Shown here piece by piece: positions 1-6,622 of a DNA stretch of 6,660 nt. Numbering within the stretch: the first letter of the stretch is position 1; each line of letters opens with the position of its first letter. This DNA is from Lachnospiraceae bacterium UBA1753 (GTDB lineage: Bacteria; Bacillota; Clostridia; Lachnospirales; Lachnospiraceae), in NCBI GenBank assembly GCA_002317595.1, contig DCHL01000146.1, positions 439 to 7,098 of the forward strand. The letters run 5' to 3'. The position numbers and the translations under genes were made by a program. The notes below the pieces were generated by a model. The model did no database searches. It was not told where the DNA came from and saw only the letters and a list, made by a program, of their open reading frames with translations.

Positions 1-24
1 GACCGTCACGTAAGATGCTTCATC

Positions 25-37
25 GAGGATTATCCTC
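25..37. repeat. Short perfect palindrome
   Basis: GAGGATTATCCTC reads the same on both strands around a central T. It could form a 5-bp stem with a 3-base loop or be a dimeric protein site. Nothing else identifies a role. The rest of 1-43 shows no coding region. Confidence 0.5.
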
Positions 38-43
38 TTCCTA

Positions 44-56
44 GAATCCCGATGAC
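44..56. repeat. Second copy of a 13-bp direct repeat
   Basis: GAATCCCGATGAC here is identical to 115-127. Its TCCCGATGAC part is therefore also complementary to the arm at 90-99, giving an alternative hairpin (47-56 with 90-99, 33-base loop). Confidence 0.8.
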
Positions 57-89
57 AGAAACCCAAAAATAGCTTTCATAACAAGAAAC

Positions 90-127
90 GTCATCGGGAA
101 ACCTACAATCCCAGGAATCCCGATGAC
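90..127. repeat. 10-bp inverted repeat (possible hairpin)
   Basis: GTCATCGGGA at 90-99 is perfectly complementary to TCCCGATGAC at 118-127, with an 18-base loop. On the minus-strand RNA the hairpin is followed by GUUUCUUGUUAU, which is U-rich but interrupted, so it could act as a weak terminator or an mRNA 3'-end stabiliser. The outer arm overlaps the first two bases of the tandem array. Confidence 0.7.
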
Positions 128-197
128 TCTATCAAAAGAAATTACTCTAACAAAAGAAAAAACTCTATCAAAAGCAATCACTCTATCAAAAGAAACT
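126..197. repeat. Four tandem 18-bp repeats
   Basis: Four uninterrupted 18-base units start at 126, 144, 162 and 180. The plus-strand consensus is ACTCTATCAAAAGAAATT. The core ACTCTATCAAAAG is exact in three units; the unit at 144 has ACTCTAACAAAAG. The last few bases of each unit vary. The array begins 27 bases beyond the stop codon of the large protein gene. Its function is not evident. Confidence 0.92.
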
Positions 198-234
198 GCT
201 GGCACACTGTAATCGCAGCCCCTATTACCCCAGC
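187..234 (-). terminator. Weak terminator-like structure over the last stop codon
   Basis: On the minus-strand RNA an outer stem GCUGG/CCAGC (230-234 with 198-202) encloses an inner stem GUAAU/AUUAC (224-228 with 209-213). Next comes AG and a U-rich run UUUCUUUU. The stem is interrupted by an uneven internal loop and includes the stop codon of the large gene, so it is a poor intrinsic terminator. It is the best candidate for the end of the transcript together with the hairpin at 90-127. Confidence 0.3.
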
Positions 235-3200
235 TGGTTGCTCTGCATGCGCAGGTACCAGAGGCGGTCTTCCTGGTCAATGTTGAGCATGTTGCGGATT
301 TCAGTCCTCGGGGGCGCGATGGATGAGAAACGGTAGGAAAGGGCACTGTACAGATTCTTGGCGCGCCTCGAGAGAACCTTGAGTTCCTTCACATCCTGCT
401 CAGACATTCCCAGCTCAGCTGCATGTGCTGTCAGGAGACGGTCAATGCGCTTTCCAACTTCCGCCATACGGGCATAGTACATAAGATCATCAAGGCCATA
501 ACGCATGAGGCACTCGAAGTCTTCATTGCCAAGGAGCCTGGGCCTGTTGCCATCTACAAGCGACAGTGTCCTCAGCTCACCTGCAAGGATGCCTGTGCGG
601 TTAACTTCCGATACCTTGCTGGCAGCTTCATGCTTCTCACGCTGCGCAAGCGCATCAGCAAACTGCTCCTTATGCTGCTCTAACAATGCCCTCATGTCAT
701 CGACATTGGCCGACCATTCTTCTCCCTGTTTAACGGTGCGATGGTCACCAAGTTCTGTTTCAATACACTCCTTAAAAGAGAAATCCCCAAGAACTCCACA
801 GGCAGTAAAGAGCTGTGCAAACTTGCTGAACTGGTAGGCGCCACGGTTAAAGCGCTTTAGCTGCTCAGGCGTCATGACCGTCTCTCCGAATTTTTCCACC
901 CACTGGGCAATTCCCTGATAATGATGGTACTTCTCATTTGCCTTACGGGCCAGGGCTACTCGCTCCGCCTCCGTCTTTACCTTATGGAAAGGGTATTCTT
1001 CGATAATCTTCTCAATATCAAAGGCAAGAATAGGAGTTATCAGACGCTCTATTGCGTCAGGCGTGCGATGCCGCAGCAGAAACAGGTAACTCTCCTTTGA
1101 AAAATGGTGGGTATCAAGAGTAACCTGTCCATTTTCATCTAAATTCTTTTCATCAAAGCAGCCAGGATTATCAAGTTCACGCATAAAGTCCTTAAGGCCT
1201 CTATTAATATTCGCCTCAAGGTATGCATCCTTTTCCTCCTGTGTCTTCAGGGTTGCAAGATGCTTCCCTGTCTCCTTTGTCATCCATCCGCCTTCAATGT
1301 AAGCCTGTCTGAATTCGGCATAAGCAACTCTCTCACTATGGTCAGCACGGGTCGCATACCCAGTGTTATTATTTATCATTTCTCGCACTTCCACAGTGCG
1401 CTGCGCACGCTCCTCATCATAGATACGGTCCTTCTTCTCCTGCTCCAGGATAGCAAGCTCACGCTCAGCCATCGAAGGTACAATCATCTCACCAGTCTTG
1501 GAGAGCGGCGTATACTCAGGACCTTCATACGCATCGAGTTCCTCCTTCTGCATCCGGAGATACCACTTTTTCTCATCCCTGTTCTTGCCAAGTCTCTCGA
1601 TTGTTTTTGTAATGGTCTCCTCATCAGCATTCTCAAGCCTTGACCCGAGAGCTTCACTCATTCTCTCGGCCTTGGCAAGTGCCGCGCAGAACAGCTCCCA
1701 GTCGCGGGTACTTATAAAATGAGGATATCTGCGCTGGTTCTGATCTATCCATACCAGGACCTGTTTACCAGTATAAACTAACTGCTCGTAGTACCTAAGG
1801 TCCTCAACACCAAACTCTATAAGCTCCTTAGCAGGCTCATATCCAAGGAGTCTGGGACGCCCATCTTTGTCAAGAAGTGAAAATGCTATTACTTCCCTGA
1901 CTTTTGCCTGCGCATCCTCCTTATCATTGATAGAAGGCCTTGTGATAGTGTTCTGATATATCGCACTACTTCCAAGGAGCTTAAGTTCATCCCTCGAAGC
2001 TGCATAATCCTCAAGACGGGCCTGCTCATCAGCAGCCTCATCGTATCCGCCGAGATGATAGAGCTTGGTCTCAAGCTCAACCTGCCTTCTGCCGCGTTCC
2101 CTGCGCTGCTTAATGGCTTTCTCGGTCCGCTTCTCATGCCATGCCCCACTCTCAAAATCTTCAATGTCCCTGCTCTGCATAGCAAGTGCAAAGGATGCGG
2201 TATGTGCTCCGCCTTCCGAAAGGGTATCCCTGGCATCTATCGCCGTCTTTCCACTGACTGATAACCGATCTTCCAGGGCACTGTAGATAAGCCTGATTCG
2301 GTCAACCTGGGATAGCAGAGCGTTACGTCTCTCAGTTGAGATATGTGCAAACGGATTACCATCCCTGAACATTGCCTGAACCACCGATGCAGACCTTAAG
2401 ATATTGAAATAGTAATCCAGGTCAATCCGTCCGTATCTAAGCAGCTGCTCACAGGTCTCAAGACCAAGAAGCCTTGGTCTTCCACTCTCAGTTACAAGAG
2501 AGAACCTTTCAATCTCAATAATTGCATCCTCAAGTGTCTGCCTGTCAAAATTCTGGACCTTTTCGTTCATTTCCGCACTGGGCACCGGCATTATGTTCGA
2601 AAACGCCCCATAACCACGATCTCGCAAAGCCTGAGCTCCCTGCCAATCCCTGTCAACTTTTTCCCCGCAGACATCGGTATATATGGCCAGTAACTCATCC
2701 TTATGCTCAATACATTTTTCTGAATCATCATATTCCTTCAGGCGCATTCCTAACTCTTCAGTATATGAAAAATTAGGTGCCCTAAAATCGAATCCAATCC
2801 TATTTGCAACGCCTCTGATTCTAGCGAGATGTGCCTGCGCCCTCTCAAACTTATCGCGCTCCTCCTTAGTAAAATGCTGGAGTGCGTAGCACTGTCCCCA
2901 CTGGAGATAGCCAATGAACCGCCGACATTCCAGAGCGTATCCCGGCAGCATTTTGAGTCTGCTCTCCTCCGACTGTTTCTTATGAACGGGAAACCTCTTC
3001 AGAAAATCCTGCATGTCAAATTCAAGCAGGGGACGCATAAATTCTACGATCGTGTCATGATCACAGTGACCAATAAGCCTAAGTATCTGTTCTCTGGAAA
3101 AAGCATCGACCAGCATGTGAAGAACGTCCCCATCTGTCGCATCTCTCGTTTCATCCTCCCCAACAGGCACAGAAAGAATATTCCTATTTGTGAGCTGACC

Positions 3201-3875
3201 AAGGAAATATTGGAAATTTGCCTTGATATACTCTTCTTCAGATGAATAATCACTACGAGGCTTAGCCGTACTATCCCAGTTCGCAGCCCTGAAAGCATTC
3301 ATGAGTTCAGTATAGCCAACATCTTCAAAAATGGGCGTACCCATCCTAATATCCTCGAGTGTTGTCCCCTTCTTGGCAAGTTTTTCCCGTATGGCAGCTG
3401 CCTCCTTATGCTGCTTTATCTTTTCACTCTCAAATTCTGCTTCCTCTTTCCGCATCTGCTTGATGGCGGCATCGCGCTCCTTCTTTGAGCGCACGGGAAT
3501 TTCAGACGGATCTGGAGTCTTGCGGGAAAAGATGCTCTTCACCCATCTTCCAAAGCGCACAAAGACGTTAGGTCTTTCTATTTCACGGGGCGCCTCCATC
3601 TCCTGGGCGGCAGTACCTACAATCTGCACATCTCCTGCATTCTGCTGGGCATGGAGCTGTGCCGCCTCCAGCTGAAGGCGCAGCTGTTCTCTGGTAAAAA
3701 TAAAGTTTTCCAGTTCATCCAAAGACTCTTGCTCTGTCTGTCCTTCTGCGAGCATACGACGGGCCTCCTCGCGGAACCTGACAGCATCAATTGCCCGGTC
3801 CTCAGAGGTCAGCTTCGCATCAATCCTGAGATTAAGTTCATCAATCTGCTGCTGTATCTGTCTTGTGTCGTTCAT
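225..3875 (-). CDS. Large cytoplasmic helical protein with A-B-B-A-B internal repeats, function unknown
   Basis: I do not recognise this 1216-residue protein. It has no signal peptide, membrane helix or familiar catalytic motif, so it is probably cytoplasmic. Residues 1-80 are rich in Gln, Glu, Leu and Arg and look coiled-coil. Residues 103-118 form a basic, aromatic segment (VFVRFGRWVKSIFSRK). Residues 130-170 are a highly charged helix. Two A repeats follow (about 188-380 and 852-1044), sharing the pattern P[LI]LxFD and then [FY]PxHK. Three B repeats (about 448-575, 655-784, 1088-1216) share RPRLLG, then xGxxDLxYY 15 residues on. The second and third B end in WYLRMQ; the first has ALAMQ there. 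Charged linkers lie at 576-654 and 785-851. The start follows a strong GGAGGG site 3 bases after the kinase stop, suggesting a shared transcript and a related role. The protein ends at the same point of the B repeat as the earlier copies, so it looks complete. A scaffold or binding role is a guess. Confidence 0.9.
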   Translation of the reverse strand: MNDTRQIQQQIDELNLRIDAKLTSEDRAIDAVRFREEARRMLAEGQTEQESLDELENFIFTREQLRLQLEAAQLHAQQNAGDVQIVGTAAQEMEAPREIERPNVFVRFGRWVKSIFSRKTPDPSEIPVRSKKERDAAIKQMRKEEAEFESEKIKQHKEAAAIREKLAKKGTTLEDIRMGTPIFEDVGYTELMNAFRAANWDSTAKPRSDYSSEEEYIKANFQYFLGQLTNRNILSVPVGEDETRDATDGDVLHMLVDAFSREQILRLIGHCDHDTIVEFMRPLLEFDMQDFLKRFPVHKKQSEESRLKMLPGYALECRRFIGYLQWGQCYALQHFTKEERDKFERAQAHLARIRGVANRIGFDFRAPNFSYTEELGMRLKEYDDSEKCIEHKDELLAIYTDVCGEKVDRDWQGAQALRDRGYGAFSNIMPVPSAEMNEKVQNFDRQTLEDAIIEIERFSLVTESGRPRLLGLETCEQLLRYGRIDLDYYFNILRSASVVQAMFRDGNPFAHISTERRNALLSQVDRIRLIYSALEDRLSVSGKTAIDARDTLSEGGAHTASFALAMQSRDIEDFESGAWHEKRTEKAIKQRRERGRRQVELETKLYHLGGYDEAADEQARLEDYAASRDELKLLGSSAIYQNTITRPSINDKEDAQAKVREVIAFSLLDKDGRPRLLGYEPAKELIEFGVEDLRYYEQLVYTGKQVLVWIDQNQRRYPHFISTRDWELFCAALAKAERMSEALGSRLENADEETITKTIERLGKNRDEKKWYLRMQKEELDAYEGPEYTPLSKTGEMIVPSMAERELAILEQEKKDRIYDEERAQRTVEVREMINNNTGYATRADHSERVAYAEFRQAYIEGGWMTKETGKHLATLKTQEEKDAYLEANINRGLKDFMRELDNPGCFDEKNLDENGQVTLDTHHFSKESYLFLLRHRTPDAIERLITPILAFDIEKIIEEYPFHKVKTEAERVALARKANEKYHHYQGIAQWVEKFGETVMTPEQLKRFNRGAYQFSKFAQLFTACGVLGDFSFKECIETELGDHRTVKQGEEWSANVDDMRALLEQHKEQFADALAQREKHEAASKVSEVNRTGILAGELRTLSLVDGNRPRLLGNEDFECLMRYGLDDLMYYARMAEVGKRIDRLLTAHAAELGMSEQDVKELKVLSRRAKNLYSALSYRFSSIAPPRTEIRNMLNIDQEDRLWYLRMQSNQLG
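228..614 (-). repeat. Protein repeat B, copy 3 (residues about 1088-1216)
   Basis: This last copy carries RPRLLG at 1111-1116, YGLDDLMYY at 1126-1134, LYSALSYRFS at 1175-1184 and WYLRMQ at 1206-1211. The protein stops five residues later. Over the 24 residues from RPRLLG to YY, 13 positions are identical in all three B copies. Confidence 0.8.
744..1322 (-). repeat. Protein repeat A, copy 2 (residues about 852-1044)
   Basis: This is the second A segment, with YLEAN at 885-889, PILAFD at 948-953 and YPFHK at 961-965. The spacing between the FS, FD and PxHK positions is identical to copy 1. A charged, probably coiled-coil linker (about 800-850) precedes it, as a similar helix precedes copy 1. 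Confidence 0.75.
1524..1913 (-). repeat. Protein repeat B, copy 2 (residues about 655-784)
   Basis: This copy carries GRPRLLG at 672-678, FGVEDLRYY at 688-696, FIST at 720-723 and WYLRMQ at 771-776. It stands alone: the stretch before it (576-654) is a charged linker, not an A repeat. Confidence 0.8.
2151..2534 (-). repeat. Protein repeat B, copy 1 (residues about 448-575)
   Basis: This copy carries GRPRLLG at 465-471, YGRIDLDYY at 481-489, an IST at 512-514 and YSALEDRLS at 531-539. It ends with ALAMQ (563-567), where the other copies have YLRMQ. It directly follows copy 1 of repeat A. Confidence 0.8.
2736..3314 (-). repeat. Protein repeat A, copy 1 (residues about 188-380)
   Basis: This segment of the large protein matches a later one (744-1322). 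Both start with a tyrosine-rich helix (YTELMNAF here, YAEFRQAY there), then EEYIKAN here against DAYLEAN there. A gapless 41-residue block (259-299 here, 925-965 there) has 15 identities by eye, including FSxE, PxLxFD and PxHK. The end boundary is approximate. Confidence 0.75.
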
Positions 3876-3878
3876 ATC

Positions 3879-6143
3879 TTAACCCTCCGATCCAAATACC
3901 ATCCTGATTATTGTTACCACTTTATCATAATATGCCATCGTCTCACCATTATGCTTGAGGACATATTCACCATCACCATTTTTTGCAGCCATCTCAAGAG
4001 TCTTCGCCTGCTCAGATAGTTCCATGAGACCAATAGTCGCAGATGAACTCTTGAGCGCATGAACCTGCACCTGGTAGTCCGAGAGATTTTTTCCACCAGA
4101 ACCCACCACAAGGGCGTAAGCCTCATCTATAATTGCAGCTCGATCCGAGAATGCATACTCCCTCAGCATCTCCTCGAGGAAGGCCTCCTCCCCGCCGCAA
4201 AATTCCAGTCCTGCCTCAACATCAAGCTCTGGAATCAGCCTGCAGATTCTGTCAATAACTGAAACTGCTTCCTCTGAAACACTCTCCTTTTCAGCCTCAT
4301 TACCAGCCATCGCCCCAAGGGGATCCACAACACTTCTGTCCGCATCTATGGTGATTGTGATTTTCTCAGGGTTAATATTTTTTATTATACACTTCTCAAG
4401 AGCCTCACCACGCACTGGCTTTGAGAGGTAATCCACGAATCCACTTGCAAGATACTGTTCGCGCACTCCCTGTATTGCATTGGCTGAAAGCATGATGACC
4501 GGAGTATCCAAGAGCCTATCAGCGTACTCGCTCTTTAGCTTCTCAAGGGTCTCTATTCCGTCCATTCTGGGCATCATGTGGTCCATAAGTATGAGGTCAT
4601 ATTTTTTCTCAGAGACGCGCTCTATGCACTCCTCGCCACTAAAGGCCACATCAATCTCAATCCCTGTCTTTGCCAGAAGTCCCTTCACGACCTTGAGGTT
4701 CATCGCCACATCATCGACTGCAAGAATCTGCGCACCGTTGGTGACAAAGGAGGTCCTGTAGCCCTCGCCATGCTGAGTTGTCCTGTACTGCTCAATGCTG
4801 CCGCTTATGTTTTCCGCGTCCACGATCTTCTGAGGAATATACAGCGTGAATACAGATCCCTTTCCATACTCACTCTCGACCTCAATTGTGCCTCCCATAA
4901 GCTCCACCATCTGCTTTGTGATGGTAAGTCCAAGACCTGTGCCTTCGATATTTCTGTTGCGTTTCTCATCGACTCTGCTGAAGGACAAAAAGAGCTTGTC
5001 AATGTTCTCTCTGGCAATTCCGATTCCTGTATCACTGACGGCAATCACAAGCATGCCATCCTTGTCATCCCAGGTGACTCTGGTTGTAACAGAACCCTCC
5101 ATGGTGTACTTGACTGCATTGTTGAGAATATTGATCATGACCTGCCTGATTCGGATTTCATCACCATAAAGCTTAGACGGCAGGTAATCACCGAATTCCA
5201 TGTTCATCTTAAGGCCCTTATCTCTTGCCTTCAGTGATATCATATTGTACGAGTCAAAAATAAGCGAAGCCAGTCCATACTCAACTGGAATGATTTCAAG
5301 CCTTCCCGACTCAATTCTTGAAAAGTCCAGGATGTCATTTACAATGCTAAGCAGCGACTGGCCCGCCGCCTGTATATTTTCACCATACTCTCTGATTCCA
5401 TCGTCAAGATCCTCACGTAGGAGGAGCTCATCCATTCCAAGGATTGCATTGATGGGAGTCCTGATTTCATGGGACATATTGGCGAGGAAGCTGCTCTTTG
5501 CCTGAGAGGTGTCAAGGGCCTGCTGCTGTGCCTCTTCAGCTTCCCTGATGGCATACTTGAGCTGTTCATTTTTTTCCTCATTCTCACGAAGCAGCTTGTC
5601 GTAATTCCTGGTCTGGAACTTGATGATGATACCGATACCTATTCCGATGACCATGATACTCTGCCAGATGTCAAGGCACATTCCCTGCTCAGTTGCAATG
5701 GGTGTCACCCAGTCAGGATGAAGATATCCCAAAATCAGTGTGACAGAGGTCATCACTACTTCAGAAATAAGCACAAGAACAAATCCCTTCCCCTCTAGAA
5801 GGAGGAAAGTGAAGAGAATGCCCATAACAAACCAGATCGGCATTCCTGAATAGGCACCACCGCCAGAAAAATACATAAGTGGGAAAAGAAAATCAGTGAT
5901 AAGAAGACATATAAGTATGCTGGCAACTCCTATTAAGCCTCGCGAATTTGCCAGATAGAAACTAAGAATCAGGACAATGACCGCAAGAATAATGATAACA
6001 TTCTGCTCCATTGGCATTCCCGCAAGTCCCGATACAATAAGGGACACAATTCCGCCAAAGATTCCGACAGATGTGATGATATTAAAAAGGACAAACCTTA
6101 TTCCTTTGTGCAGGTCAAAGAATCCCTTAAACCGTTCAACCAT
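3879..6143 (-). CDS. Membrane-bound hybrid sensor histidine kinase with receiver and HPt domains
   Basis: This is a tripartite phosphorelay kinase in the cell membrane. Numbering is from the ATG at 6143 (754 residues; a GTG at 6176 would add 11). Six hydrophobic helices lie at about 16-39, 47-64, 70-91, 101-116, 119-140 and 159-176, with little extracellular sequence, so the signal is probably sensed within the membrane. A charged signalling helix (about 180-215) leads to HisKA with SHEIRTPIN (phosphorylated His225). HATPase_c has the N-box (Asn342), DTGIGI (371-376) and GTGLGL (401-406). The receiver has the acidic pair Asp477/Asp478, phospho-acceptor Asp521 in MDHMMPRMDG, Ser553 and Lys575. 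The C-terminal HPt domain has HALKSSS with His695. Every catalytic residue looks intact, so phosphate could pass His225 to Asp521 to His695 and then to an unknown regulator. No DNA-binding or enzymatic output domain is present. The gene lies 46 bases after atpC and 3 bases before the next gene. The ligand is unknown. Confidence 0.95.
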   Translation of the reverse strand: MVERFKGFFDLHKGIRFVLFNIITSVGIFGGIVSLIVSGLAGMPMEQNVIIILAVIVLILSFYLANSRGLIGVASILICLLITDFLFPLMYFSGGGAYSGMPIWFVMGILFTFLLLEGKGFVLVLISEVVMTSVTLILGYLHPDWVTPIATEQGMCLDIWQSIMVIGIGIGIIIKFQTRNYDKLLRENEEKNEQLKYAIREAEEAQQQALDTSQAKSSFLANMSHEIRTPINAILGMDELLLREDLDDGIREYGENIQAAGQSLLSIVNDILDFSRIESGRLEIIPVEYGLASLIFDSYNMISLKARDKGLKMNMEFGDYLPSKLYGDEIRIRQVMINILNNAVKYTMEGSVTTRVTWDDKDGMLVIAVSDTGIGIARENIDKLFLSFSRVDEKRNRNIEGTGLGLTITKQMVELMGGTIEVESEYGKGSVFTLYIPQKIVDAENISGSIEQYRTTQHGEGYRTSFVTNGAQILAVDDVAMNLKVVKGLLAKTGIEIDVAFSGEECIERVSEKKYDLILMDHMMPRMDGIETLEKLKSEYADRLLDTPVIMLSANAIQGVREQYLASGFVDYLSKPVRGEALEKCIIKNINPEKITITIDADRSVVDPLGAMAGNEAEKESVSEEAVSVIDRICRLIPELDVEAGLEFCGGEEAFLEEMLREYAFSDRAAIIDEAYALVVGSGGKNLSDYQVQVHALKSSSATIGLMELSEQAKTLEMAAKNGDGEYVLKHNGETMAYYDKVVTIIRMVFGSEG
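3883..3888 (-). promoter_or_regulatory. Ribosome binding site of the large repeat protein, inside the kinase 3' end
   Basis: The minus strand reads GGAGGG eight bases before the ATG at 3875. The motif is made by the last kinase codons (Ser-Glu-Gly), just before its TAA. A ribosome ending on the kinase would sit on this site, so translation of the two genes is probably coupled. Confidence 0.85.
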
Positions 6144-6147
6144 AAAG

Positions 6148-6152
6148 CCTCC
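6148..6152 (-). promoter_or_regulatory. Ribosome binding site that decides the kinase start
   Basis: The minus strand reads GGAGG four bases before an ATG ending at 6143. The reading frame stays open upstream to a GTG at 6176, but nothing resembling a ribosome site precedes that GTG. The GGAGG therefore favours the ATG at 6143. A small 4-bp hairpin (CCAA/TTGG, 6151-6163) overlaps the first two bases of the site and could weakly mask it; that is too small to argue for regulation. Confidence 0.7.
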
Positions 6153-6189
6153 AAATACCTTGGAAAAAATAAACACTCTGCGTCGTATG

Positions 6190-6600
6190 TCACTCCATAC
6201 TGTCGTGAACCTTAATCCTGTTCATGGCCCTGGCAAGCTGAGCCTGAGCCTCCTGATACTCCCTGGCAGACTGCTTCTGAAGAAGCTTCTCCTTCGCCAT
6301 TGCTGCCTCTTCCCGGGCGCGGTTCATGTCAATCTCCTCAGGCCTCTCACAGGAGTCCGCAAGTATCAGCACACTGCCCTTTTCAATTTTTACAATACCA
6401 CCGGATATTGCTGCCACCTTGAATTCCTTCTCCCCAGGGATGCGGTACTGCATCATGCCTGGCACCAATGCAAGAACCGCGTCGCAGTGACTTGCCAGGA
6501 CTCCGTAGAGTCCAGTGGTCGTAGGGACGATGAGTGACTCGCACTCACCCTCGTAGAAGCTTGAGGTAGCCTCTAATATTGTAAGCGAAAAAACTGCCAT
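6190..6600 (-). CDS. atpC: F1 ATP synthase epsilon subunit
   Basis: This is the epsilon subunit of F1Fo ATP synthase, part of the central rotor stalk, which joins gamma to the c-ring and can inhibit ATP hydrolysis through its C-terminal helices. The 136-residue length is normal for the family. Residues 1 to about 84 form the beta-sandwich domain, with the hallmark GLYGVLASH at 30-38 and the GGIVKIEKGSVLILAD strand pair at 67-82. ERPEEID at 85-91 leads into the alanine- and glutamate-rich helical hairpin (about 92-130). The start follows a GAGGA ribosome site. The gene follows the beta subunit by 22 bases and is normally the last gene of the atp operon. No strong terminator is visible in the 46 bases before the next gene, so readthrough into the kinase gene is possible. 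Confidence 0.97.
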   Translation of the reverse strand: MAVFSLTILEATSSFYEGECESLIVPTTTGLYGVLASHCDAVLALVPGMMQYRIPGEKEFKVAAISGGIVKIEKGSVLILADSCERPEEIDMNRAREEAAMAKEKLLQKQSAREYQEAQAQLARAMNRIKVHDSME

Positions 6601-6606
6601 GTTTTA

Positions 6607-6611
6607 TCCTC
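6607..6611 (-). promoter_or_regulatory. Ribosome binding site of atpC
   Basis: The minus strand reads GAGGA six bases before the ATG of the epsilon subunit gene, inside the 22-base gap after the beta subunit stop. This is a good Shine-Dalgarno match at normal spacing and supports the ATG at 6600 as the start. Confidence 0.8.
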
Positions 6612-6622
6612 AGAAATACTAA

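Noticed and set aside
44..127. Insertion sequence or attachment-site remnant
   Set aside because: There is no transposase or integrase coding sequence and no flanking target duplication. The repeats are too short and closely spaced for IS ends.
126..197. CRISPR array
   Set aside because: The units are 18 bases and directly adjacent, with no unique spacers of 30-40 bases and no cas genes in view.
41..346. Minus-strand open frame of 101 codons spanning the 3' end of the large gene and the tandem repeats
   Set aside because: It overlaps the well-supported large gene in another frame and has no evident ribosome site. It stays open through the array because the 18-base period preserves the frame. 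A frameshifted extension of the large protein is also unlikely, since that protein ends at the same point of the B repeat as its earlier copies.
4578..5237. Plus-strand open frame of 219 codons opposite the kinase gene
   Set aside because: It lies wholly antisense to the conserved HisKA, HATPase_c and receiver coding sequence, and its translation shows no recognisable domain. It is a shadow frame.
5977..6537. Plus-strand open frame of 186 codons opposite atpC and the kinase N-terminus
   Set aside because: It runs antisense across two real genes and their intergenic gap and shows no protein-like features.
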